Below are positions 49,734-59,330 of a stretch of DNA of 64,000 nucleotides, in pieces (positions within the stretch are counted from its first letter, which is position 1; each line of letters begins with the position of its first letter). This stretch comes from Paludibacteraceae bacterium (GTDB lineage: Bacteria; Bacteroidota; Bacteroidia; Bacteroidales; Paludibacteraceae), in contig JAFVBR010000039.1 of NCBI GenBank assembly GCA_017479885.1, positions 124,001 through 188,000 of the forward strand, given 5' to 3'. The notes under the pieces were generated by a model, which was not told where the DNA came from, made no database searches, and saw only the letters and a program-made list of their open reading frames with translations. A program made the translations under genes and the position numbers.

Positions 49734-52700
49734 TACCGAGCAAATAACTATCTATGCACCTAACGGCGGTGTATATCTATCGGACGGAAGCACGGGAAAC
49801 AATACCACGTTCCCCCTAACCGACCAATGTGAGCGTAGTGCTACACTTATGGGTGATGATTATGTAAGACTTGTATTCTTCAGTAGCAAGTATGTCGCTT
49901 TCGATGCGTATTCCTACATAGAGTATGACGGTCAGACTTTCTTCATGTCAGAACGCTATACACCTGCGGCAAACGGAGAGGCGACACTCTCCAATGGTGA
50001 GGTGCAAGTGGGCGGTTACAAATATGACTGCAAGTTTATTTCGGTCGGCAATATGCTTAAGAAATACACTTGTTACCGCCATGTCGTTATCAATGCGAGT
50101 AGCGAGTTAGGTACTCCGCGTTCAGAGTTTGACGAGCCGGAGATAAACATAAGCGGCAATCTGCGTACCCTCTATTCTATCATCATAACATCTATTCAGC
50201 GTGCCGTTGCACGTATTCCCGATTGCCATTTCCGCGACATGTTGCAATCGCTTGTGACTAACTGTTGGGATGGTAGCATAAACGCTCCTACAAGCATAGT
50301 GCGTTTGACAGAGGGTGATGAGTTGGATACATACTCTTTCAGCGGAATGAACATCGCTGACGTGTGTACACAGGTTTGCAAGTCATTGACCAATAAAGAC
50401 CACGATACCGAATGGTGGATTGAGGAACATCACGACACCATAGAGGGACTTGTCTTGCACATGGCGAAATGCCAAGATACAGACACGAATAATGTGTTGC
50501 AACTATCTTCATACTGGTCAGAGAATACGGGAAAAGACAAAAATCTACACCCGTATTTGAGTGGCGGGCTTACTTCATGCAAATATGAGAATGAGGTGAG
50601 CGGCATAGAACAGGTGGTAACGCCTTACGGAGCGACACGAAACATGTCTGCTTTGTGGACTACGGGAACAGACCTCGTAACGAATATGATTGTTACCTAT
50701 GGCAAACGCCTGCGTCTTGACCCGAACACAACCTATAAGGTTTATCGCAAAGAAGATAAGGCAACCCAAAACAACCCTGTATATATCACTACAGACGAAC
50801 ACGGAGCAATAGAAAATGACACCGTAAATACTGGCATCGAAACGAGCAAGTTCTATGATGATATTTACCCTCAATGTCATTTTCAGATTACCGATGTACA
50901 AGTCAAAGAGAAACATAAGTCGGGCGTAACATATACCGTTCCTGAATATACCTGTACGGCTGAAGTTGTCGATAGCCTTAACTACGACACGAAAGGCAAC
51001 AAGATAGACAGGGCATGGCTGGCTGCTAATGGGTTTTATCCGATAATGATAGAAACGGGGCAGACTCTCTCTGTGCGTTTTGAGAGCGGTTTTCTCAATG
51101 GTAGAGAGTTCGAGATTGCCAATAAGACTCGCAAAGATGAGGGAGCGGCAACCTACTCTATGAAGTTCACTATCGTGGCTACGGGTAGTGCCGAGAACGG
51201 CGACCTTATACCGAGCGGCAATTTCCGTCCGCAGGTGGGCGACCAATTTGCACTCTTCAATATGAAGATGCCTATGGAGTTCATCACACTTGCCAAACAA
51301 CAGTTGGCTCAACGCGCATACGAAGAGTTGGTGGAGTTGCAAGAGACACGTCCGGCGGTTAAGTGCAAGACCGAACCGTATTTCTTCCGTAATATGAGCG
51401 TGCATATTGGTCAGTTGATGAAGATAGAGAGCGAGACATTTGGCAAACGAGTTGAATACTCTAAAACGGCAGCGGATAATTACATCCCTTATTCCAATAC
51501 TTTCCGCGACCACGTTTGCATATCAAGCAAGATTACAAACCCCTTGTCTTATAAAACCAAGCGGACAGTACAGGAGTGGGAGTGCGTGCAAGATGCAACG
51601 CAGGTACACGCAGAGGATAATATCGTATTCGCTTTCAATAGTTCAACAGGAGTGGCTATAATAAGCGGTCAATATATATTCAGTATCTATGTCAAGAATG
51701 TAGGGCAAAATGTTACTCTGCAAGTCGGAGTTAATAGCATGACGATAGCGGCAGGTTTTTCGGGGCGCGTACAGATTGCAGTAACTGCTCTGTCATCTGT
51801 CACGGCACGTTTTTTCGCAAGCGGAGATATAGACCTCGTTCTGTGGCGCATGAAACTTGAAAAGAATAGTGTTGCTACTGACTGGAAACCGTATAGTGCG
51901 TATGAGTATGCACCGACATTTCAGTCAAGATGTATAGCCTATTCCTACAAGCTCACCAAACCGCATGAGGTGGAGTTCAAGTTGGCGAGTGCAGTTGTGC
52001 AAGGCGTTATTTCGTCTATGCAGTCTGCCATTGCAGATATGAATATAGCCGCAGCGGGGTTGGAGCAAAAGACAATCAACCTGTCGCGCAGAGGGTGGCA
52101 TGATGCAGCAGAGGTCGCAGATATGCTTGACAGTATGCAGGCTGAAATGATGCTTGTCGGCAATCAACTACATCAGTTCCAGTTTGAGAGTGCTATCAGT
52201 ATCATCAATAAGAAAGACGGCGTGCATATCTCATACGGCAGGCTTGAACACACTCAAGAGCCTTTTGTCACCAACTCCAATCGTGGTATATGGTATATCA
52301 ATGACCAAAATCTGACTACAGATGTCGATGAAAGCTCGTTAGATGACAATGTGGCTTACTATCTCTATGTGGAGTGTACGGAAGATACACAAACCGCAGT
52401 CCCGATGCTTGTGGCACAAGGTAGCGATACGGCTCTTAACTATGCAGACGAAACAGTTGAGAGCGGCTATCCGATACATTTCTTGCTCGGAGTGCTTTCG
52501 TCTGTCTTTGAAGATGAACGAGTTTTCAATCGAACAAACGGCTTTACAGCTATTGAGGGCGGAACAATCACAACAGAGGTGTTGCAAGATGCTAACCGCA
52601 ACCTCATTATTGACTTCGTTAATGGACGTATCATAGCCCGTGGAACGGCAACTATAAGTGGTAATGTCGTATATAAGATAGATGACGATGTGCAGTTCAA

Positions 52701-55440
52701 AGAGGCTCTTGAACGTATATATGCAGCCGAGAATTTCGTGCGAAATCTTGAAATAGGCGGTCGCAACCTCTTACGTGATACGGCTTTCACAAAGGCAGGA
52801 ACTGACCTTATCGGACACTCTTTCTACAACACTAACAGCGGCAGTGCAGGCAAGACTATCAATAGTTGCTCTATGACCACAGCCAACGGAGAACTGACCC
52901 TTGCGATACGCAATCCTGACATACGCTATATGCTAACACAGACGGGAGAAAACGTAAAGGGTGATACCTATACTCTTTCGTTTGAGGGCTACGCTGACCA
53001 AGCCTGCAAATTATGGTTTGGCGCGGGGTATTCTTCCTATGCGCAATATGATACAATCATATTAGGCACAAGCAAGAAAAAATATGTAATCACGCACGAA
53101 ATCAAAGTAAACGCAAGTACAAACCCATACCGCATATTCTTTATGCGTTTTACAGACCTTGACGATAATGCTTTGGATAGTGTTATTGATGTGCATTTCT
53201 CAAAGATGAAGTTGGAGAGTGGTACTATTGCAACCGATTGGACTCCGGCACCCGAAGACGCGGAAGAAGATATTGCCGCAGCACAAGCAAGAGCCGATGC
53301 CGCAATGCAGAATCTCTCTGATATGGCTAACGACAATATACTCACACCGCAAGAAAAGATTGATGTGCGTAGAGAATATGAGGAGATAGTGGCAGAGTTT
53401 ACACAGAACGAGGCACAAGGCATCAAATACGGAATTATAGACCCGCAAAACATCTATGCAAGATACAATAATAGCGGTGCGCTTGCGCTGTCTGATTGTA
53501 ATGCGTACCTCAAAGCCTATATCACGGTCAGAGAAATGCTTGTAGGCGGTCGGACAAAAACTAACGGATTGATTGGTGTAGGCGGGGCGGTTACAAGCCA
53601 ATATATGCAAACGACAAGTGCGCTGAATAACCTCACTTTCAATGGTAGTACAATCACATTCACAGGCACATTCAAGACTTTCTACGAAGAAAATGTAAAA
53701 CTGCTAAACGCCATCTCTGATGTAATCAATAGCCGTGCAGGAGAGAGCGGGCAAAACCTTATCGGCGAAGAAAACCCTTTGACTATTTCTGCAACAGGCG
53801 AAGATGCGACAAATGACTACTACTATAAGAGTATCGTTGGAGATGCGACAAAAATAGGATGGAGTGACATTAGCAGGCATAAGGCTGTTAATCCCGATTT
53901 TCTTGTTAATGGCAGAGAATATACTTTCTGCGTTGATAAGGTGGAAAGACTTGCAGGAACGACAACACAATTCACCATTCTGCTACATAACGGCTCATCA
54001 AGCACTCAACGTAACGATTTATCTGTAAAAAGCGGCAGGCAGACATGTAAGATAACCGTACCGTCAGACGGCAAGAATTATGTTGTCTTGCTGTATGCAG
54101 GTATTCAGGGTGCAACGGCGGGGAACAGTCTGCGTTTTACTAATCTTGCCTTGTATGAGGGTTCGCACTCGGCAGAGTTCTATAAGGAGTATATCAAGCA
54201 TCTCACCGATGCCTTGCACGGCTCGACAGAAACCCGTGGCGGTATGGTGATGACCAATGTGCTTATGCTGAAAGGAACGGACAAACAGACCCGCGCAGGT
54301 ATGAGCGGCTTGGAAGATGATAATATATTCTTGTGGGTAGATTCTGATGCCGAAAAAGGCTCTTACGCCAATGCACTCGCACAGAAAGACCGCGATGTAT
54401 CGGAAATCGGACTGAACGACATCACCACCATTATCAAGAAAGACGGAACGGCAAAGATAGGCGTGTTCAGCATTGACCAATCGAAAGCGAGAGTAAAAGT
54501 GTATAACAGTGATACCGTTACGGGTATTGTCGATATAGACGCTGGAAATGGAATAAAAATATACAAAGGCAGTTCTGCAACAGATGCTAACTTAAAGATA
54601 TATATTACTCCTAACAGCGTAATGAATGATACTTGGAAACCACGTGGCAAGGTTAGTATTAGTGAAGATGGTTTTTTGTCCAATAGAACAAATAATAGCG
54701 CAACAACTAACAATGTTCATGTTGCAACCGGAGAATTTACACTCTCATCAAAATCTAATTCTCTAAAAATAATTGTTACGAGTGCGTATGGTAGTATTCA
54801 TCATGTCGATTATAATGGAACTAACACAAAAACAACAACGGTATCTGTTATATTGCAAATTAAAACTGGCTCTACATGGAATGATTATTCAACTATATGC
54901 ACAAGGACAGAGACAGCCGCTGGGTCTTATGGTACTACTGATATGTGGGTAACTTCAGAAATAGGCGGAACAAAAACACTCTCAAACATTACAGCGGGGA
55001 CGTATCGTATTGTACTTAAAGTTAGTGGTTCGCCTAATTATAGTCAATACACGTATTCTCTTCAAAAAGTGGAGTGTACTGGTTGGTATCTGCCAAATTA
55101 TAGCGAAAAAACTATAATTGGTACTGATGGCTTGATTTCTGCCAAAGATAGTACGCACTGTTTCATTGTAGATAATAGCGGTTCAGCCCAAAAAATTATA
55201 GCAAGAGGACTTTCCACAACTAATACGGGTGCAGAAGACGGGGAGTTGTATGTTACAGGAGGTTTTATAGATGCTTTTTATAACCTATGCAAAGAATTGC
55301 AAATAGTCTTTGACGATGTTCGTTTTGTGGGAAACAATGCAACTCATCAGAATGTTGCACATAATCAATTACAAAAAGTAATGGATTCTCTTAAAGATAG
55401 CGCAGGGAATAGGATAACAAAAATAATAGCATCATCCTAA
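49726..55440 (+). CDS. Tail-tip/receptor-binding protein with CBM-like modules
   Basis: This 1904-residue protein has an N-terminal region (about 1-500) like hub or Tal proteins. Three beta-sandwich modules follow near residues 634-730, 1007-1175 and 1339-1487. Two end in the phrase MKLEKNSVATDWKPYS or MKLESGTIATDWTPAPED, a known signature of carbohydrate-binding tail modules. From about residue 1605 (54540) to the end the DNA is clearly richer in A/T, which suggests an exchanged receptor-binding domain. Confidence 0.85.
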   Translation: MNDTEQITIYAPNGGVYLSDGSTGNNTTFPLTDQCERSATLMGDDYVRLVFFSSKYVAFDAYSYIEYDGQTFFMSERYTPAANGEATLSNGEVQVGGYKYDCKFISVGNMLKKYTCYRHVVINASSELGTPRSEFDEPEINISGNLRTLYSIIITSIQRAVARIPDCHFRDMLQSLVTNCWDGSINAPTSIVRLTEGDELDTYSFSGMNIADVCTQVCKSLTNKDHDTEWWIEEHHDTIEGLVLHMAKCQDTDTNNVLQLSSYWSENTGKDKNLHPYLSGGLTSCKYENEVSGIEQVVTPYGATRNMSALWTTGTDLVTNMIVTYGKRLRLDPNTTYKVYRKEDKATQNNPVYITTDEHGAIENDTVNTGIETSKFYDDIYPQCHFQITDVQVKEKHKSGVTYTVPEYTCTAEVVDSLNYDTKGNKIDRAWLAANGFYPIMIETGQTLSVRFESGFLNGREFEIANKTRKDEGAATYSMKFTIVATGSAENGDLIPSGNFRPQVGDQFALFNMKMPMEFITLAKQQLAQRAYEELVELQETRPAVKCKTEPYFFRNMSVHIGQLMKIESETFGKRVEYSKTAADNYIPYSNTFRDHVCISSKITNPLSYKTKRTVQEWECVQDATQVHAEDNIVFAFNSSTGVAIISGQYIFSIYVKNVGQNVTLQVGVNSMTIAAGFSGRVQIAVTALSSVTARFFASGDIDLVLWRMKLEKNSVATDWKPYSAYEYAPTFQSRCIAYSYKLTKPHEVEFKLASAVVQGVISSMQSAIADMNIAAAGLEQKTINLSRRGWHDAAEVADMLDSMQAEMMLVGNQLHQFQFESAISIINKKDGVHISYGRLEHTQEPFVTNSNRGIWYINDQNLTTDVDESSLDDNVAYYLYVECTEDTQTAVPMLVAQGSDTALNYADETVESGYPIHFLLGVLSSVFEDERVFNRTNGFTAIEGGTITTEVLQDANRNLIIDFVNGRIIARGTATISGNVVYKIDDDVQFKEALERIYAAENFVRNLEIGGRNLLRDTAFTKAGTDLIGHSFYNTNSGSAGKTINSCSMTTANGELTLAIRNPDIRYMLTQTGENVKGDTYTLSFEGYADQACKLWFGAGYSSYAQYDTIILGTSKKKYVITHEIKVNASTNPYRIFFMRFTDLDDNALDSVIDVHFSKMKLESGTIATDWTPAPEDAEEDIAAAQARADAAMQNLSDMANDNILTPQEKIDVRREYEEIVAEFTQNEAQGIKYGIIDPQNIYARYNNSGALALSDCNAYLKAYITVREMLVGGRTKTNGLIGVGGAVTSQYMQTTSALNNLTFNGSTITFTGTFKTFYEENVKLLNAISDVINSRAGESGQNLIGEENPLTISATGEDATNDYYYKSIVGDATKIGWSDISRHKAVNPDFLVNGREYTFCVDKVERLAGTTTQFTILLHNGSSSTQRNDLSVKSGRQTCKITVPSDGKNYVVLLYAGIQGATAGNSLRFTNLALYEGSHSAEFYKEYIKHLTDALHGSTETRGGMVMTNVLMLKGTDKQTRAGMSGLEDDNIFLWVDSDAEKGSYANALAQKDRDVSEIGLNDITTIIKKDGTAKIGVFSIDQSKARVKVYNSDTVTGIVDIDAGNGIKIYKGSSATDANLKIYITPNSVMNDTWKPRGKVSISEDGFLSNRTNNSATTNNVHVATGEFTLSSKSNSLKIIVTSAYGSIHHVDYNGTNTKTTTVSVILQIKTGSTWNDYSTICTRTETAAGSYGTTDMWVTSEIGGTKTLSNITAGTYRIVLKVSGSPNYSQYTYSLQKVECTGWYLPNYSEKTIIGTDGLISAKDSTHCFIVDNSGSAQKIIARGLSTTNTGAEDGELYVTGGFIDAFYNLCKELQIVFDDVRFVGNNATHQNVAHNQLQKVMDSLKDSAGNRITKIIASS

Positions 55441-55830
55441 CTACTTTTTCAAGTATAATGTGTCGCCATAGAAATTGCTTACCGTTATGTAAGGATTTTT
55501 GGCTTGGTGAAAAACTCCTGCCCCCCAAACATCCTCTTGTCCGTTTACAAAAATAGAAAATTCTTCGGCAGAGTCAATGGTGTAGTTAAGGTCATCACGG
55601 CGATATGGTTCAATTCCGGCATCTTTATCCCATGTGTTTTGGTATCTGTATATTACAGACATGTCGTTATTAAAAGTGAGTTCGATGAAAGGGAAAGTAT
55701 TTGTTTTGGTGCTAAAAACATGACCTTTTATAGGCTCATTCGGGTCTAAAACAGGATTGTTGTTTTCACAACTTGTTTCAGTAGCCATAATAGCAAAAAG
55801 AATTAAAAAGATTGATAAATACTTTTTCAT
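55441..55830 (-). CDS. Putative lipoprotein
   Basis: This 129-residue protein has a basic start (MKKY), a hydrophobic segment and a lipobox-like ...TETSC at about residue 20, so it is probably anchored to a membrane. The body is beta-rich. It lies back to back with the tail gene and has its own promoter, so it may be a lysogenic-conversion or exclusion gene. The family is unknown. Confidence 0.7.
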   Translation of the reverse strand: MKKYLSIFLILFAIMATETSCENNNPVLDPNEPIKGHVFSTKTNTFPFIELTFNNDMSVIYRYQNTWDKDAGIEPYRRDDLNYTIDSAEEFSIFVNGQEDVWGAGVFHQAKNPYITVSNFYGDTLYLKK

Positions 55831-55861
55831 ACACTTGAGGGTTAAGAGGTTAAATCGGTTG

Positions 55862-55893
55862 CAAAATTACTAAAATCTTTTCATATCAGCAAA
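55862..55893 (-). promoter_or_regulatory. Promoter of the lipoprotein gene
   Basis: On the minus strand TTTG (55893-55890) is 20 bases before TAATTTTG (55869-55862). It lies within an imperfect palindrome of about 60 bp (TTGCAAAATTA ... TAATTTTGCAA, with CTTTTCATAT/ATATGAAAG inside), which may be an operator. Confidence 0.75.
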
Positions 55894-55946
55894 GAATATG
55901 AAAGAATAAGATAATTTTGCAACGATTTTCCTATTTATTTATGCCC

Positions 55947-56759
55947 TCACCACTCATCATTAAACAGGTCATAGTCGCTGCCTACACCTGCCGAACATTC
56001 GATGTCATGCCCTATAAACTCTCTAACGCTCTCTTTCCAATAGACCTTGCCGCCTACCATATCAATAGCATCACTTGCTCTAACGACAAAATCTTCTATC
56101 TCCTTACGCGAGTAGTCTCTGTGTCCGCTCATCAAGCCTATCTTGTAGAGGTCGCAGAAATCTCTTGTCTGCATAATGCAGTCCATGCTCATTAAGGGGA
56201 TAATAACAGGTTCGATACTCGCAAAGGTCTTAAAACCCATATTGTGTAGTCGTTTCATGGCGGCAATACGCTCCGCATTGGTGCTTGCGTTTGGTTCTCT
56301 ATTGTCAAACCCCGTAAGCGTGAAGCCCCATGCTATCCTCTTCTTGACTTCATCGCTTTGTCGTTCAAGGTCAAGATGCTCAATAAAGTCCGCACGCTTG
56401 GTCAGGAACTTAACGTTGATACCCTGCGAAACGGCATAAAGAGCGGCTTTCCAATGCAGGTCGCGGTTCTCTTTAAGCATCGGGTCAGTTGTGAACGTGA
56501 AGAAAAGACCTGCTTTCTGCAATTCAGGCAGATACTTGGTAACGTTGGCTTTGAAACGGTCAAAAGCGTCCTGCTCGTCTTTGAACGCCTTTTTGAGTTC
56601 AGTGTACGGTTTGCCGAGAGTCTTTGACAGCACTCCACGCTTGCAGTAGCAGTAATCGCAGTTGTTTGAACAGCCGATGTAGAAATTACATGCCCATTTT
56701 GCATACTCACCAGCCTTGCCGTTAGGTAAATAGATAGGATTATTTGAATTTCTTGACAT
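55947..56759 (-). CDS. Radical SAM protein
   Basis: This 270-residue protein has Cys30, Cys34 and Cys37 in the C-x3-C-x2-C radical SAM motif (CSNNCDYC). FTTDPML and SIEPVIIPL are further landmarks similar to SPL-like and phage radical SAM proteins. The substrate is unknown, possibly a nucleotide or peptide. It is the last gene of the minus operon. Confidence 0.85.
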   Translation of the reverse strand: MSRNSNNPIYLPNGKAGEYAKWACNFYIGCSNNCDYCYCKRGVLSKTLGKPYTELKKAFKDEQDAFDRFKANVTKYLPELQKAGLFFTFTTDPMLKENRDLHWKAALYAVSQGINVKFLTKRADFIEHLDLERQSDEVKKRIAWGFTLTGFDNREPNASTNAERIAAMKRLHNMGFKTFASIEPVIIPLMSMDCIMQTRDFCDLYKIGLMSGHRDYSRKEIEDFVVRASDAIDMVGGKVYWKESVREFIGHDIECSAGVGSDYDLFNDEW

Positions 56760-56789
56760 TGTGGTAATTATTTTATGGTTTAATGTTAT

Positions 56790-57683
56790 TTACTCAATAT
56801 GTTCAGGATAGAGGTTCACGTCCATTCCCCAAGCCAGACCGTTTTCTTCAAGTAGTTCGTCCAACTCTGTGAGTGATTTCTTGCCGAAATTGCGGAACTT
56901 CATCAATTCGGCACGGCGATAACGCAACAGGTCGCGTAATGTCTCAATCTCTGCCACCCGCAGCACATTTTGGCAACGCATAGAAAGGGGGAAATCAGAC
57001 ATGTGTTTAGCAAGTATCTTGCTTGTCTTCCATGTTTCTTCAGAAACCGTTATTGTCTTACCCTCTATGATTGAGTGCAGGTGCGCAATCTCATCATTCT
57101 TCTCTTTTAACAACTCCTTGAGGTTGCTTATTTCAGAGTTGAGATGATAAAACGCCCCTTTTACGTTTGCGAACTTACGCAGAGCCTTGTACCATATCTG
57201 TCTTGTGCGTTCACGGGTAAGATGTTGTGCTTTGCCTATCTCCTCAAAGGTTTTACCTTGCAGAGCATCCCATACAAACTCTAATTCTCGTGAGGAAAGG
57301 TCGAAATCGTCCATATCAGCATATCTTTTCAACCCCTCAACGACAGCAAGCAGGGTGGTCTTGATAGCCTCTATTCGCCGTGGAAACATGTTAAGATTCT
57401 GCATCCGTTCAAGATACTTGGTGCGCATATCACGCAGTTCGTTTGCCATCACTTGCCACTCGTCAATAATTTTCTGACGGTATTCTTCGATTCCGATGGT
57501 GGCTTGCTGTATGTCCCTTATAGTTGCAGCGTGCCGCTCCACATCGTTGCGATTTGGGTAAAAGAGTTTGTTTCTCTTGACGTATGACAATGTTCCTGCC
57601 TTGCAAAGGTTTCGGATGGTCTGTGTCGTAACACCTATTAAAAGAGCCGCATCAGCAGCCGATATGTATTTTTCTTTACTCAT
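56790..57683 (-). CDS. Chimeric regulator: HTH, sigma-region-4 and alpha-CTD-like
   Basis: Starting at MSKEKYISAADAALL this is a 297-residue protein. Residues 1-45 form a MerR/excisionase-type HTH. Residues about 128-175 (LSSRELEFVWDALQGKTFEEIGKAQHLTRERTRQI) match sigma-70 region 4, and about 229-290 match the RNA polymerase alpha-CTD (RNFGKKSLTELDELL). The middle is a coiled coil. A longer start would overlap the upstream methylase. It is a possible activator that holds polymerase at phage promoters. Confidence 0.75.
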   Translation of the reverse strand: MSKEKYISAADAALLIGVTTQTIRNLCKAGTLSYVKRNKLFYPNRNDVERHAATIRDIQQATIGIEEYRQKIIDEWQVMANELRDMRTKYLERMQNLNMFPRRIEAIKTTLLAVVEGLKRYADMDDFDLSSRELEFVWDALQGKTFEEIGKAQHLTRERTRQIWYKALRKFANVKGAFYHLNSEISNLKELLKEKNDEIAHLHSIIEGKTITVSEETWKTSKILAKHMSDFPLSMRCQNVLRVAEIETLRDLLRYRRAELMKFRNFGKKSLTELDELLEENGLAWGMDVNLYPEHIE

Positions 57684-57685
57684 AA

Positions 57686-58399
57686 TCAAAACATTTTGGT
57701 TTGTTGTAGGCACTCTTTATAAAATCTTTTCTCCTGCATAGAATAATACTGCTCATCTATCTCGCAGCCCACAAAGTCAAAGCCCAATTCATAGGCTGCA
57801 ATACGACTGCTGCCACTATCGAGGTGAGAATCGAAAATCTTATCTCCCTCTTTGGCATAGTTACGCAGTAGCCAAGCATACAGAGCAACGGGCTTTTGGC
57901 ATGGGTGATAGCGTTTCTCGTTGAGTTTCTTGTTCCCTTGTTGGCACATAGCGTCCTGTATGCGGCGGCTACAAGTGCGTCCCTGTATCATGCCGCTCCA
58001 CATAAAACGCACAATGTCGGTACGTGTGTCAAAAGACTGGTAGGCAATCTCGCAGCCGTATTGGTCGCTGTCGCCGTTCATCTTATCCCAAACAATCATT
58101 CCGCCACGCAGACCGAAGTAGTTTGCACCGAAGATGATTTGGCTCTTGCTTACGCGGAATAACTGCTCAAAATACTCCGGCTGCGGTTGTATATCCCAGT
58201 CTTTCTTGCCGTAGTTAGGAGCGTCCACATGCAACCATGAGCCGTTTTTCTGTTTGCACATGTCGGGCTTGACGGAGGGTTTGTCGCCGCCTATGCCGTA
58301 TGGTGGGTCGCAGATAGCGAGGTCAAAAAACTTGTCCGGGAGCGTCTGCATATACTCCACGCAGTCCTGCTTATATACTATGCTCTGTGGATTGGTCAT
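57686..58399 (-). CDS. Beta-class DNA adenine methyltransferase
   Basis: This 237-residue protein has DPPYGIG near residues 31-37 (motif IV) and DSHLDSGSSRIAAYE near 190 as a variant motif I, with GCEIDEQYY at the end. The DPPY start and IV-then-I order are those of beta-class N6-adenine methylases. No restriction partner lies nearby. It precedes the chimeric regulator by three bases. Confidence 0.85.
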   Translation of the reverse strand: MTNPQSIVYKQDCVEYMQTLPDKFFDLAICDPPYGIGGDKPSVKPDMCKQKNGSWLHVDAPNYGKKDWDIQPQPEYFEQLFRVSKSQIIFGANYFGLRGGMIVWDKMNGDSDQYGCEIAYQSFDTRTDIVRFMWSGMIQGRTCSRRIQDAMCQQGNKKLNEKRYHPCQKPVALYAWLLRNYAKEGDKIFDSHLDSGSSRIAAYELGFDFVGCEIDEQYYSMQEKRFYKECLQQTKMF

Positions 58400-58429
58400 T
58401 ATATTTATTATTCGTATATGTCGCTTAAG

Positions 58430-58879
58430 TTACTTGTTTCTCTTATCAGCAAAATGCTGCTTGACACTCGCAATGCTATTAGCCTTGCCCTCCTGTGTGG
58501 CATAACCGCGTTTACGCGGTTCTATACCCATATTCTTGATATTACGCAACATTGTTACCCGTGATACGCCGTATTTTGCAGCAAGTTTGCGCATTGGCAT
58601 AACGGCATAGTTCGCGATGATGAAATCCTTATCTTCTTCCGAAAGTTTATTAACAAGCGCATGGCTGCGTATCTTCGTGACGGTGCGTTTGTGAGTCTCT
58701 TGCGATGTAGGTCTTTCATCCGCAGGTTGCGGTTCTTGCATAGGAAAAACTGGAGTGACCTCTCGCGGCTCAAAATCAGAACAAGCACGGTAGTCAGTGC
58801 GCGTATCATGGAAGAATCTGTCGCAGAACCCTGCTGACAGATACACTCCATTGATGTATTTACAATCATTACAGGTCAT
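58430..58879 (-). CDS. Cys4 plus helix-turn-helix protein
   Basis: This 149-residue protein has an N-terminal C-x2-C...FCDRF...CSDF zinc-like set and a C-terminal HTH (MRKLAAKYGVSRVTMLRNIKNMG). It joins the small Cys4 module found elsewhere in this phage to a DNA-binding helix. It may be a small transcription factor. The start overlaps the gene upstream as ATGA. Confidence 0.6.
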   Translation of the reverse strand: MTCNDCKYINGVYLSAGFCDRFFHDTRTDYRACSDFEPREVTPVFPMQEPQPADERPTSQETHKRTVTKIRSHALVNKLSEEDKDFIIANYAVMPMRKLAAKYGVSRVTMLRNIKNMGIEPRKRGYATQEGKANSIASVKQHFADKRNK

Positions 58880-59178
58880 GGCTCATTTTGGTCTGTCAAT
58901 TCAATAGGTATTTCGCTACCACTTGTATAGGCACTCTCATGTCGTATAGGAGCAGGGTCTATCACTTCTGTCTCTAAAAAAACCGAGACACCAAGCAAAC
59001 GTAGTTCACTTATATAACGTTTTGCATCTAATATAGGTTGATAGGTATTGCCGCGAGGAACAAAGCACCTCATCACCTGCCACCAACCGTCAAAGTATGC
59101 CTTAACAATGACCGTCCCTGTCGGAACTTTCGTCCGCAGGCCGTCAAATAGTTTGATTTCGTGTAATTCGTTATCCAT
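58876..59178 (-). CDS. Hypothetical protein
   Basis: From MDNELHEIKLF this is 100 residues, beta-rich. It overlaps the small gene upstream as ATGGATAA. No family was recognised. An upstream start (59223) would lie within that small gene and is less likely. Confidence 0.5.
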   Translation of the reverse strand: MDNELHEIKLFDGLRTKVPTGTVIVKAYFDGWWQVMRCFVPRGNTYQPILDAKRYISELRLLGVSVFLETEVIDPAPIRHESAYTSGSEIPIELTDQNEP

Positions 59179-59329
59179 AGTTCTTAATACTCCAATTATT
59201 GCATTGCTTGCCGTCCGTGGCATATAGTGGTAACTTATATGGGTTGCGTCCTAATATATCGCACCATTGATAAGCGTCTATATAATGACAGCAGTTGCCG
59301 CAACATTGATGTTCTTTCTCTGTCTCCAT
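59171..59329 (-). CDS. Small Cys-rich putative zinc-binding protein
   Basis: This 52-residue protein has CCGNCCHY, then WCDIL, and CNNW, the layout shared with the genes at 578, 30002 and 58430. It ends eight bases into the next gene. Confidence 0.5.
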   Translation of the reverse strand: METEKEHQCCGNCCHYIDAYQWCDILGRNPYKLPLYATDGKQCNNWSIKNYG

Positions 59330-59330
59330 A

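Noticed and set aside
50575..51513. 312-codon minus-strand ORF
   Set aside because: It is fully antisense to the tail-tip gene, is Cys/His-rich and has no family features; a shadow of the plus-strand gene.
55912..55919. Plus-strand TAATTTTG as a promoter
   Set aside because: There is no TTTG at the right distance and no plus-strand gene follows. It is the mirror half of the palindrome over the minus-strand promoter.
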